Below the pieces are notes generated by a model. It did not search any database, was not told where the DNA came from, and worked only from the letters and a program-made list of their open reading frames with translations. Positions 7,396 through 16,723 of a stretch of DNA of 64,000 nucleotides are shown here, one piece after another. The position numbers were made by a program, and so were the translations under genes. The stretch spans positions 1-64,000 of the forward strand of contig NZ_JAZHFT010000010.1 of assembly GCF_036541425.1 (NCBI RefSeq). Reading direction: 5' to 3'. The stretch is from Consotaella aegiceratis. Its GTDB lineage: Bacteria; Pseudomonadota; Alphaproteobacteria; Rhizobiales; Rhizobiaceae. Within the stretch, counting starts at the first letter, position 1; the number at the start of each line of letters is the position of its first letter.

Positions 7396-9914
7396 CCTCC
7401 ATCGTCATCGTCTCGCACAGTCGGCAGTTGGCGGCGGGCGTCAAGGAACTTGCCGGGCTGATGACGCAGGGCAAGGTGCCGATCTATACGGCGGCCGGCG
7501 TCTCCGAGGACGAGGAGGCGCTCGGCACCGACGCCGTCCTGGTCATGGAGGCGCTGGAGCAGGCCTTGGCGGACGGCGATGCGCTGGTCTTCATGGATCA
7601 GGGCAGCGCGCTGCTGTCTGCCGAAATGGCGCTGGAACTGATCGGACCCGAGCAGGCCGAGAAGGTGACGCTATCCGCCGCTCCGTTGGTCGAAGGCGTC
7701 GTGGCGGCCGCCGCAGCCGCCGCAGCCGGTCTGCCGATGGCGCAGATGCTGGACGAGGCGCGGGGCTCGCTGGTCGCCAAGCAGGAGCAGATCGGCGAGA
7801 CGGTGGACGAGGGCGCGGCTGCGCCGGCGGCCGGGGCCGAGCCAGCCATGGATGGCGAGGTGCTGGGCGCCGATTGGACGGTGCGCAACCCGCACGGCAT
7901 TCATGCCCGCCCGGCGGCGCGCATCGTGTCGTCGCTGGCTGGCCTGCAGGGCCGCTTTACGCTGAAGCGCGGCGAGCAAAGCGCCAATGCGATCAGCCTC
8001 AACCAGATCGCGCGGCTCGGCATCCGTCACGATCAGGCGATTCGCTTCGAGGCGCAGGGTCCGGACGCCGCTGCTGCCGTTGAGAACTTCAAGGCGCTCT
8101 GCGCGGAGGATTTCGGCGACGACGTCGCTGCCGATGCCGCCGCGGTGAAGGCCCAGGCGGAGAAGCCGGCCGAAACGCCCGAAGCCGCGCCCTCCGAAAG
8201 CAGCGACGGCGTGCTCGCCGGCATTGCCGCCGCCGACGGCATTGCGATCGGGCCGCTGCGCCATCTCGTGGCCGCGCTGCCGGAGATTCCAAACCACGAC
8301 CATCAGGGCTTGGAGGCCGAGCGCGCCAAGCTGACCGATGCGCTGTCGCGTTCGAAGGAGGCCCTCAACGCCCTGATGGAGGAGACGCGTGCCCGCATCG
8401 GGCGTCAGCATGCGGATATTTTCGAGGCGCATCTGCAGCTTCTTGGCGATCCAGGCCTGCTCGAAAATGTCGAGCGGCGGATCCGCGACGGCGCTATCGC
8501 CGAACAGGCTTTCGCCGACGAGATGAAGGACTTGGCGGACGCCTTTCAGGCGATGGAAGAGGAATACGCCCAGGCTCGCGCGGCCGATGCCCGCGACATC
8601 GCCGCCCGCGTCCTCACCGAAATGGGCTGTGTGCAGTCGAAGTCGCTCAAGTTCGGCGAGCCGGTCATCCTGGCGGCCGACGATCTGGTCCCCTCCGACA
8701 CCGCTGCGCTCGACCCGGCCGAGGTGCTGGGCCTCTGTCTGGGGCGCGGCGGGCGCACCTCGCACAGCGCCATTCTGGCACGCGCGCTGGGGATCCCGGC
8801 CGTGGTGCGCCTGGGCGACGCGCTCAAGGACCTTTCCGACGGCACGACAGTGGTGCTCGACGGTTTCGCCGGCAAGGTGCTGACCGCGCCCGACGACGAG
8901 ACGGTGACGCGCTATGCGGCTGATCGCGATCGTTGGCGCGAGGAGCAGGCGAAGCTCGCGGCCGAGGCCAAGGCGCCGGCGGTGACGGTGGACGGCTACG
9001 AGCCCGAGATCCTCGCCAACATCGCCGGTGAGGCGGACGCCCAGCCACTTCTGGAAAAGGGCGCCCAGGGCGTTGGTCTGCTGAGGACCGAGTTCCTGTT
9101 CATGGACCGCGAGACGCTGCCCGACGAGGACGAGCAGACGGGCGTCTACAGCCGCATCGCTGCCGCTCTCGCGGGTGGGCCGCTGGTCATCCGCACGCTC
9201 GACATCGGCGGCGACAAGCCGCTGCCGGCGCTGCAGCAGGAGGCGGAGGAAAATCCTTTCCTGGGGCTTCGGGGGTTGCGGCTGTGCCTGGCGCATCCGG
9301 GTGTGCTCGACACCCAACTGCGCGCGATCCTGCGGGCAGCAGCCGAGCATGACGGCGCGATCCGCGTGATGTTCCCGATGGTCTCGACCGTCGAGGAATT
9401 TCAGGCAGCCAAGGCGCGGCTGACGGCGCAGCGCGAGGCGCTCGCCAAGGACGGCGTCACGGTGAGCGACCTGCAGGTCGGCATCATGATCGAGGTGCCG
9501 GCGGCGGTGATGAGCGCGGCCGATCTCGCCAAGCACGTCGACTTCTTCTCGATCGGCACCAACGATCTGACCCAGTACGTCATGGCGGCGGACCGGGGCA
9601 ACGGCGCGGTCGCCAATCTCGTCGACTATCACCAGCCGGCGGTTCTGAGAGCCATTGCCGCCACGTGCCGCGCCGCCGAGGAGGCCGGAATTCCGGCCGC
9701 CATGTGCGGCGAGATGGCGGGCAATCCGGCGCTGACGGAACTGCTGCTGGGGCTGGGCCTGTCGGAGTTCTCGATGAACGCCGGCCAGGTGGCGGCCGTG
9801 AAGGCGGCCGTGCGCAAGACCGACCGCGCCAAGGCCCGCGCGATCGCCGACACGGTCATCGCTGCCGAGACGCTGGAGCAGGTGAACGCGGCCCTGGCGG
9901 CCTCCGGCGCATAG
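7392..9914 (+). CDS. dhaM: DhaM-HPr-enzyme I fusion phosphotransferase
   Basis: 840 residues carrying a complete PEP phosphorelay in one chain. Residues 1-130 are the mannose-type EIIA/DhaM domain with phospho-His9 (IVIVSHSRQLAAGV). Residues 155-245 are an HPr domain with the active His171 in NPHGIHARPAARI. Residues about 270-840 are enzyme I, with His458 in GGRTSHSAILARALG, the PEP-binding GIMIEVPAAV and GTNDLTQYVMAADRGN, and the Cys of AAMCGEMAGNPALTELL. Low-complexity Ala/Pro/Glu linkers separate the domains. The start overlaps the dhaL stop. Such fusions are known in alphaproteobacteria. The fusion lets DHA phosphorylation run without separate PtsI and PtsH. Confidence 0.95.
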   Translation: MTSIVIVSHSRQLAAGVKELAGLMTQGKVPIYTAAGVSEDEEALGTDAVLVMEALEQALADGDALVFMDQGSALLSAEMALELIGPEQAEKVTLSAAPLVEGVVAAAAAAAAGLPMAQMLDEARGSLVAKQEQIGETVDEGAAAPAAGAEPAMDGEVLGADWTVRNPHGIHARPAARIVSSLAGLQGRFTLKRGEQSANAISLNQIARLGIRHDQAIRFEAQGPDAAAAVENFKALCAEDFGDDVAADAAAVKAQAEKPAETPEAAPSESSDGVLAGIAAADGIAIGPLRHLVAALPEIPNHDHQGLEAERAKLTDALSRSKEALNALMEETRARIGRQHADIFEAHLQLLGDPGLLENVERRIRDGAIAEQAFADEMKDLADAFQAMEEEYAQARAADARDIAARVLTEMGCVQSKSLKFGEPVILAADDLVPSDTAALDPAEVLGLCLGRGGRTSHSAILARALGIPAVVRLGDALKDLSDGTTVVLDGFAGKVLTAPDDETVTRYAADRDRWREEQAKLAAEAKAPAVTVDGYEPEILANIAGEADAQPLLEKGAQGVGLLRTEFLFMDRETLPDEDEQTGVYSRIAAALAGGPLVIRTLDIGGDKPLPALQQEAEENPFLGLRGLRLCLAHPGVLDTQLRAILRAAAEHDGAIRVMFPMVSTVEEFQAAKARLTAQREALAKDGVTVSDLQVGIMIEVPAAVMSAADLAKHVDFFSIGTNDLTQYVMAADRGNGAVANLVDYHQPAVLRAIAATCRAAEEAGIPAAMCGEMAGNPALTELLLGLGLSEFSMNAGQVAAVKAAVRKTDRAKARAIADTVIAAETLEQVNAALAASGA

Positions 9915-9956
9915 GCCGCGTCGATCCGGGGCATGGTGCTCCGCGATGATATCGAT

Positions 9957-9990
9957 GGGGACGTATGTATCGACATGCGTCCCCGTTCTT
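9957..9990 (+). terminator. Rho-independent-like terminator after the dha genes
   Basis: GGGGACG pairs with CGTCCCC, with an inner ATGT/ACAT extension. The stem-loop spans 9957-9984 and is followed by GTTCTTTT. It lies 43 bp past the dhaM stop. Confidence 0.6.
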
Positions 9991-10217
9991 TTGGCGGCTG
10001 TAGGATTCGCGTCGGATCCTCGGCCAGACGCGGCGTCGAGCAGCCTCCCGCCGTGTCGCCTTGAAAAGGCTCCGCTGATTGGCGGAGGCTTGCAATTCAG
10101 CCCGCGCCCGCGGCTTCGGACGGCCAGTGCCGCCGGTCGAGTGGCCGACTGCTCTTGTTCGCGACGCTTCCGAAGCGGTATCGCGACATCACCCAAGTCT
10201 GTCCGATCGGGAGTGTC

Positions 10218-10823
10218 ATGACCCGCCGCCGCTGGCATCCGAGCGCCGATACCCGCCGTGAGATTCTGAATGAGGCCGAGCGGCAGTTTCGCGAACGCGG
10301 CTTCAACAAGACGACGATCGCCGACGTCGCTGCCGCGACGGGTATGTCGCCAGCCAACATCTACAAGCATTTCACCAGCAAGCTCGGTCTGGTCGACGGG
10401 ATCACCGGGCGCAATCTCCAAGAAACCACCGAGGCCCTGGATGCCCTGCCGGTCGAGGGCAGGGCATCCGATCGCCTGAAGGCGATCGTGCGGCTGGTCA
10501 CCACGCGGCAAGATCGGATGATCCGTGAGAATCCCTTCATCTTCGAGATCTTCATGGCCACGCTGTTCAACAATCCGCCAAGTGCGGACCGTTTCGGCGA
10601 GGATCTTCGCGGCCGGTTCGAGAGCGTCATTCGTGACGGCATCGCCGCCGGTGAATTCGCCGATGGCGATCCGGTGGCGACGAGCTTCAGTGTGACGGAG
10701 ACCTTGATGGCCGTGCTCGATCCGATTTCGGTTCTCCGTCTGCTGAAGCGTGATCCGGCGATCGATCGAACGGTCCGCGCCGAACGCCTGCTCGATTTCG
10801 TGATCACCGCTCTTCGCGCTTGA
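10218..10823 (+). CDS. TetR/AcrR-family transcriptional regulator
   Basis: 201 residues. The N-terminal TetR helix-turn-helix is clear: REILNEAERQFRERGFNKTT, then IADVAAATGMSPANIYKHFTSK. The C-terminal ligand-binding domain is poorly conserved, as usual. The start at ATG 10218 gives the normal N-terminal arm. Upstream TTG and GTG codons in the frame have no family support. The gene lies 72 bp before a Bcr/CflA-type MFS exporter on the same strand, and a long inverted repeat begins at its stop codon. The likely arrangement is that it represses the exporter through that repeat and responds to a transported compound. Confidence 0.88.
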   Translation: MTRRRWHPSADTRREILNEAERQFRERGFNKTTIADVAAATGMSPANIYKHFTSKLGLVDGITGRNLQETTEALDALPVEGRASDRLKAIVRLVTTRQDRMIRENPFIFEIFMATLFNNPPSADRFGEDLRGRFESVIRDGIAAGEFADGDPVATSFSVTETLMAVLDPISVLRLLKRDPAIDRTVRAERLLDFVITALRA

Positions 10824-10854
10824 AAAGTGATGTTTCGATTGATAACTCACTTTT
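10823..10854. promoter_or_regulatory. Inverted repeat, probable TetR operator ahead of the MFS gene
   Basis: AAAAGTGA (10823-10830) and TCACTTTT (10847-10854) are perfect 8-bp inverted arms with a 16-bp spacer in which further bases match symmetrically. The site starts at the last base of the TetR stop codon and ends 41 bp before the exporter ATG, where a repressor would block the promoter. The stem is AT-rich, so an operator is likelier than a terminator. Confidence 0.55.
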
Positions 10855-10895
10855 GGGAGGCGATACCGGTTCAGCGCGGATAAGGCTGTCCCTTC

Positions 10896-12104
10896 ATGTT
10901 CAAACCCAATTCCATTTCCTTCACTCTGCTTCTGGCGGGGCTATGCGCCATGCCGCCGCTGTCGATCGATATGGGATTGCCGGCCTACGAGGCGACTGCC
11001 CGGTCGCTCGGCACATCGCAGGCCACGATCTCGTTGACCGTCAGCCTTTTCATGATTGGCTTTGCGGCCGGGCCGCTCGTCTACGGCCCGCTTTCTGAGC
11101 GGTTCGGGCGCCGCATTGTCGTCCTCTGTTCCCTGGCGCTCTACTCCGCCACGTCGCTCGCCTGTCTTGTGACGCCATCGGCGCACCTGCTGCTGAGCGC
11201 CCGACTTGTCCAGGGCTTCGCCGCATCCAGCGGCATGGCGCTGACCATCGCGATGGTGCGCGATCTCTTCGAAGGTGCGGCCGCGCAGCGTAAGATCTCG
11301 CTCATCATGCTCATTCAAAGCGTGATGCCGATGATCGCGCCGACCATCGGCGGTTTCGTGCTGTCGCTGACCGGATGGCGCGGCATCTATGGAGTGATGC
11401 TGACAGTCGGGGTGGCGCTGTTGCTGTGCGTCTGGTGCCTGGACGAGACGATAAGGCAGAAGACGCCGGATGCATTGCGGCCAATGCGGCTTTGGCAGAA
11501 CTATCGCACGGTGGCTCGGCATCCGATCGCCGGACGCCATATCCTGCTGGCGAGCATCTGCGCGGGCGTGCTGTTCAGCTTCGTCACCGGCTCGCCGCTG
11601 CTGTTTATACAGACGCTCGATGTCTCGCCGCGCATCTATGGCGCGCTATTCGCGATTCCGACGATCGGCGCAATGATCGGCACCTCGATCAACAGCCGAC
11701 TGGCTGCCCGCACGCGTCTCCAGGACCGCCTGATCGGCGTCGGCATTGTTGCGATGGTGGCCGCCGACTGCGCTTTGCTCTTCGTCGGGCCGGATCTCGA
11801 CCATGCGGCGGCGATCGGCATTGCGTTGCTGGCGTGCTCCAGCTTCGGTTTCGGTTTGATCATGCCGACCATCGCCAGCCGGGCACTGGAGCCGCTGCCC
11901 AATCTGACGGGGTTCGCGTCCGGGCTGCTGGGCTTCTCGCAGATGGTGTCGGGAGCTTTTGCCGGCGTCATCTGCGCGGCGCTGTCCACTGCCGTCGGCG
12001 GCCACGCCATGGCGGTCACGATGGTCGCCTTCGCCCTGTTGGCGCTCGCCTGGTACGGCTATCTCTTGGCCGGCCGTAGGATCGCCGCCGCGCGAGTCGC
12101 ATAA
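10896..12104 (+). CDS. MFS multidrug exporter, Bcr/CflA type
   Basis: 402 residues with the hydrophobic pattern of about 12 transmembrane helices. The family loop motif appears as GPLYGPLSERFGRRIVVLC-like sequence (here FAAGPLVYGPLSERFGRR). The acidic and proline features of the early helices, LSIDMGLPAYEATA, match the drug:proton antiporter subgroup of Bcr/CflA proteins. It sits downstream of a TetR regulator with a probable operator between them, which supports inducible efflux. The transported compound is unknown. An inverted repeat (GTGTGTC/GACACAC, about 12155-12173) lies 50 bp past the stop and may aid termination, though no T-run follows. Confidence 0.88.
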   Translation: MFKPNSISFTLLLAGLCAMPPLSIDMGLPAYEATARSLGTSQATISLTVSLFMIGFAAGPLVYGPLSERFGRRIVVLCSLALYSATSLACLVTPSAHLLLSARLVQGFAASSGMALTIAMVRDLFEGAAAQRKISLIMLIQSVMPMIAPTIGGFVLSLTGWRGIYGVMLTVGVALLLCVWCLDETIRQKTPDALRPMRLWQNYRTVARHPIAGRHILLASICAGVLFSFVTGSPLLFIQTLDVSPRIYGALFAIPTIGAMIGTSINSRLAARTRLQDRLIGVGIVAMVAADCALLFVGPDLDHAAAIGIALLACSSFGFGLIMPTIASRALEPLPNLTGFASGLLGFSQMVSGAFAGVICAALSTAVGGHAMAVTMVAFALLALAWYGYLLAGRRIAAARVA

Positions 12105-12813
12105 GCGGAAGGCGGGTGTCGCGCCTCGCACGACATCCTTGGCGCGTGGCGGAATGTGTGTGTCAGAGCGACACACCCATCCGGCCTGGTCCGGGTGCTC
12201 GCGCAAAATTGCAGTCTCTCGAGAACGCTGGATGCGAGAGGTCGTCGCCGACGGCCGATGCTACTATGGACGATGGATCAGTGCTTTTCGGTGGGCGCTG
12301 CGTTATTTAAATACATGCAATATCTATCGGAGTCGCCGCGATACCATTCGGTGGCGAAATCCGTCGGCTTGCATGGTGCACCGCACGGGTCGGGATGACG
12401 ATCGGTTCGGATCGGCGCGCCGCCTTGACGTCTTGTCCACCAGACGACGCGAAAAGCGGCACAATTTGATGTATGTCACTTTTCTCGCGAACCAAATCGG
12501 TTTAAAAGGCCCTCAAATGCAGTTTCGACCTGCTTCGTGAAACTGCTCGAGAAGGCTTATGAGTCGATTTGAGATCCATGTTTGCCCGTTTGCGGGAGGT
12601 GGCGCCCAGCCGTTGTCGTCTGTGATGACCTATCTGGCGAGCACCACTCGCGATCCGCATGGCATTTGTCGGACAGGCCTTGTACGGCTGCGGAGAACTT
12701 TGCCTGGGACGCAAATAGTCACCGTAACGTAAGAATACTCGAAGCAGATTTACGCCAGGAACGGCTGATGGCCGCCTGGAACAGAGTTATAAATCAAGAG
12801 GTGGAGAACCAAA
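12105..12813. other. 709-bp gene-free region upstream of tal
   Basis: No convincing gene: the open frames here lack codon bias and family features. It contains a short inverted repeat after the MFS gene, an AT-rich patch near 12303-12325, and the motif CAAATCGGTTTAAAAG (12493-12508). A perfect 8-bp hairpin, GCAGTTTC/GAAACTGC (12519-12546), follows 10 bp after the motif. The ribosome-binding site AGGTGGAG precedes tal. The length suggests a long 5' leader or several promoters. Confidence 0.45.
12493..12508. promoter_or_regulatory. Motif CAAATCGGTTTAAAAG, shared with the dhaK upstream region
   Basis: Fifteen of 16 bases match the site at 5243-5258. Both lie 250-310 bp before a central-carbon gene. 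A common regulator is inferred. Confidence 0.4.
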
Positions 12814-13779
12814 ATGGCCGATAAACTTTCTGGTCTTGCGAAACATACCGTCATCGTTGCCGATACCGGCGACTTTTCGGTGATGAAGGCGCTGAACGCG
12901 CAGGATTCGACGACCAATCCGACGCTCATCTATCGCGCCGCTAGCCAGCCGCAGTATGCCCATACGATCGATGATGCCGTTGCTTGGGCCTCCAAGCGCG
13001 AGAGCGATCCGGTCAAGATGGCCGATCTGGCCCTCGATCGCCTGTCGATCATTTTCGGCATGGCGGCTCTCGAGGTGGTCCCGGGCTATGTCTCGACCGA
13101 AGTCGACATTCGTCTGTCCTTCGACACCGAGGCCACCGTCGAGCGCACCAAGCGCATCATCGACATGTACAAGCAAGAGGGCATCGACACCTCGCGGGTG
13201 CTGATCAAGGTCGCCTCGACCTGGGAAGGCATCAAGGCCGCCGAGGAACTCACCAAGCTCGGCATCGGCGTCAACTCGACGCTGATTTTCAGCCTGACCC
13301 AGGCGATCGCCTGCGCCGACGCCGGCGCGGTGATGATCTCGCCTTATTGCGGCCGCATCACCGAGTGGTATCAGGGCCACGGCACCAAGATCGACAGCGT
13401 GGACAACGATCCGGGCGTCGTCGGCGTGCGCAACATCCACAACTACATGAAGAACTTCGGCTACGAGACGATCGTCATGGGCGCCTCGTTCCGCAATGTC
13501 GAGCAGGTGCTCGGCCTCGCCGGCATCGACCGCCTGACCGTCTCCCCGACGCTGCTCCAGCAGCTTCAGCAGACCGAGGGTGAGGTCGAGCGCGTCCTCG
13601 CGGCGGAAGTGAAGGACCCAAGCCTGTCGCGTCGGAGCTACACCGAGGCGTCCTGGCGCTGGGAGATGAACGAGAACGCCATGGCGACCGAGAAGTTCGC
13701 CGACGGCATCCGTCTCTTCACCCGCGACACAGAGACGCTGCTGGGCATGATCAACGCCAAGGCCAAGGCCGCAGCCTAA
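12814..13779 (+). CDS. tal: Transaldolase
   Basis: 321 residues, the TalA/TalB class. It transfers a dihydroxyacetone unit between sedoheptulose-7-phosphate and glyceraldehyde-3-phosphate in the non-oxidative pentose phosphate pathway. The Schiff-base lysine is at residue 132 in VLIKVASTWEGIKAAEEL, matching E. coli Lys132. The DSTTNPTLI N-terminal signature and the NSTLIFSLTQAIACADAGA strand are both present. AGGTGGAG lies upstream of ATG 12814. It is a single gene ended by a strong terminator. A motif shared with dhaK lies about 310 bp upstream, which may link C3 and C7 metabolism. Confidence 0.96.
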   Translation: MADKLSGLAKHTVIVADTGDFSVMKALNAQDSTTNPTLIYRAASQPQYAHTIDDAVAWASKRESDPVKMADLALDRLSIIFGMAALEVVPGYVSTEVDIRLSFDTEATVERTKRIIDMYKQEGIDTSRVLIKVASTWEGIKAAEELTKLGIGVNSTLIFSLTQAIACADAGAVMISPYCGRITEWYQGHGTKIDSVDNDPGVVGVRNIHNYMKNFGYETIVMGASFRNVEQVLGLAGIDRLTVSPTLLQQLQQTEGEVERVLAAEVKDPSLSRRSYTEASWRWEMNENAMATEKFADGIRLFTRDTETLLGMINAKAKAAA

Positions 13780-13850
13780 CCGCTGGCCTCGTCTTTCACC
13801 CCCTCGCACGGGGTGGTGCGGCGGCCGTAAAGCCGTTGCCGGAAACAGCC

Positions 13851-13888
13851 AACGCCGGTCGGGGAGAGCCCCTGGCCGGCGTTTTTTG
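13851..13888 (+). terminator. Strong rho-independent terminator after tal
   Basis: AACGCCGG(TC)GGGG pairs with CCCC(TGG)CCGGCGTT around an AGAG loop and runs into TTTTTT. It lies 72 bp past the tal stop. Confidence 0.85.
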
Positions 13889-14146
13889 CGGAGTCGGCTG
13901 GCCGAGCCGATTCGCTTCGGGATGCGGCGTCGACCCACGCAACACACGCGATTTCCCGCCGTCCGAAAGCGCCGCGACGGCTGTTCGGATGCGTCACCCT
14001 GCAAGAAACGCTCTGTTCGTGACGGTTCGATTTGCCGCATGGAAAAGTAAAGACGTGCGCGCGCCTTGCTAAGGAAGCCGATTTTTTTCGATGAAATCTG
14101 ATCATCCCGCACAACAATTGGCCTTAAGCGTTGCGGACAACTGGAA

Positions 14147-14160
14147 TTGATCTGCGTCAA
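14147..14160. promoter_or_regulatory. FixK/FNR-type box upstream of the hydrogenase operon
   Basis: TTGATCTGCGTCAA matches the TTGAT-N4-ATCAA consensus in nine of ten defined positions and TTGA-N6-TCAA perfectly. If it acts as a class II site centred at -41.5, transcription would start near 14195. The AT-rich AAATAT at 14182-14187 then sits at the -10 position. Oxygen-limited expression is the natural reading. The rest of 13889-14280 shows no gene. Confidence 0.7.
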
Positions 14161-14280
14161 AGCCGCTGACGATTGCGGATCAAATATGAAAACTGCTGGA
14201 GTCGGGGCGCCGGGAGGAAACGGAATGGCCCCGACGACAGCCAATCGATCAGCCGTGTGCTCGCAAAAGGGAGGGAGCCC

Positions 14281-15422
<1,142 letters not shown>

Positions 15423-15426
<4 letters not shown>

Positions 15427-15881
15427 AAGGTCTTGAGGAGATCATCAGGGAGCATCCCTTCTTTGACGGACTGAACGCCGAGCAGATCGGCTTCCTCGCG
15501 GGCTGCGCCCGCAACCACTACAGCAAGGAAGGCGAGTATCTGTTCCGTGAGGGCGATCCCGCCAACGAGTTCTATCTGATCCGCGATGGCGTCGTGGCGC
15601 TCGAAATCGTGCCGCCGGGACAGAGCCCGATCGTGTTCCAGACACTCGGTCCCGGCCAGGTGGTCGGCGCATCCTGGCTGGTGGCGCCCTATCGCAAGAT
15701 CTTCGATGCGCGCGCGGTCGAGCCGACGCGGGCGATCGGCGTTGATGCCGAATGCCTGCGCGCCAAGTGCGACAGAGATCACGATCTCGGCTACGAGATC
15801 ATGACGCGCTTCCTGCCGATCTTCGTCAACCGTCTGCACGCGACCCGACTGCAGATCATGGACGTCTACGGGACGCATTGA
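15423..15881 (+). CDS. Cyclic-nucleotide-binding (CRP-like) domain protein without a DNA-binding domain
   Basis: 152 residues. The whole protein is one cNMP-binding beta-barrel: the FxEGDPANEFYLIRDGVVAL turn, then TLGPGQVVGASWLVAPYRK in place of the phosphate-binding cassette, and a C-terminal helix. The protein ends there, with no helix-turn-helix, so it is not a conventional CRP/FNR regulator. It overlaps the Fe-S subunit gene by 4 bp and lies 1 bp before the flavin subunit gene. It is therefore co-translated with hydrogenase structural subunits. A ligand-sensing accessory or assembly subunit is the best inference. The ligand is unknown. Similar genes occur in other proteobacterial group 3b loci, as I recall. 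Confidence 0.85.
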
Positions 15882-15882
15882 G

Positions 15883-16722
15883 ATGGCCGGTGAATTCGTT
15901 GCCGATCCCTTCGTTCCGCAGCTCTATCGCGTCGGCCGCATGCATCGCGAGCTGCCCGACACGGTGACGCTGGAGCTCATGCCGGAACACGGCCGGCGGC
16001 TATCCTTCGAGCCCGGCCAGTTCAACATGCTCTACGCCTTCGGCGTCGGCGAAGTCGCCGTCAGCATGAGCGGCTCCTGCGAGAACGAATCGACCTTCAC
16101 GCACACCGTTCGCGACGTCGGTGCCGTCAGCAACGCCCTGGCGCGGCTCGAACCCGGCGCGGCCGTCGGCGTGCGCGGGCCGTTCGGAACCGGCTGGCCG
16201 GTCGAGGCGGCCGAAGGCGGCGACCTCGTCGTGATCGCCGGCGGTCTCGGGATCGCGCCGCTGCGCCCGGCGATCTACCACGCGCTGCACAACCGCACGC
16301 GCTACGGCCGGGTGGTCATCCTGTTCGGCAGCCGCAGCCCTTCCGGCATCCTCTATCGCGAGGAGGTGGAGTCCTGGAGCCGCAAATACGACGTCGAGGT
16401 GGCGCTGACGGTCGACCATGCCGACGTCGCCTGGCACGGCCATGTCGGCGTCGTCCCGGCGCTGATCCCCGGCCTCGATCTCGATCCGGCTCGCTCCATC
16501 GCGCTGGTCTGCGGACCGGAGGTGATGATGCGCTTTTCGGTGACCGGCCTGCTGCAGGCCGGTTTTCCCAGCGAGCGGATCTATGTCTCGATGGAGCGCA
16601 ACATGAAGTGCGCCATCGGCCTGTGCGGCCACTGCCAGTTCGGACCGCACTTCCTGTGCAAGGACGGCGCGGTGCTGCGCTACGACAAGGTGGCGGGCAT
16701 CTTCACGGTGCTGGAGGTGTGA
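15883..16722 (+). CDS. Group 3b hydrogenase flavin/NAD(P)-binding (gamma) subunit
   Basis: 279 residues of the ferredoxin-NADP reductase-like fold. An FAD-binding barrel comes first (FEPGQFNMLYAFGVGEVAVS), then the pyridine-nucleotide domain with GGLGIAPLRPAIYHAL and LVCGPEVMMRF. A C-terminal [2Fe-2S] site of dihydroorotate-dehydrogenase-K type ends the protein: CAIGLCGHCQFGPHFLC. In HydG/HyhG proteins this exchanges electrons between NAD(P)H and the Fe-S subunit. It starts one base after the CNB gene and ends one base before the small-subunit ATG, so the order is beta, CNB, gamma, delta, alpha. NADP preference is typical of the group but not proven here. Confidence 0.93.
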   Translation: MAGEFVADPFVPQLYRVGRMHRELPDTVTLELMPEHGRRLSFEPGQFNMLYAFGVGEVAVSMSGSCENESTFTHTVRDVGAVSNALARLEPGAAVGVRGPFGTGWPVEAAEGGDLVVIAGGLGIAPLRPAIYHALHNRTRYGRVVILFGSRSPSGILYREEVESWSRKYDVEVALTVDHADVAWHGHVGVVPALIPGLDLDPARSIALVCGPEVMMRFSVTGLLQAGFPSERIYVSMERNMKCAIGLCGHCQFGPHFLCKDGAVLRYDKVAGIFTVLEV

Positions 16723-16723
16723 G

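Noticed and set aside
7671..10850. A 1059-codon open frame on the minus strand across the dhaM fusion and the TetR gene
   Set aside because: It crosses two well-supported genes and a terminator and shows no family motif. It is a codon-bias shadow.
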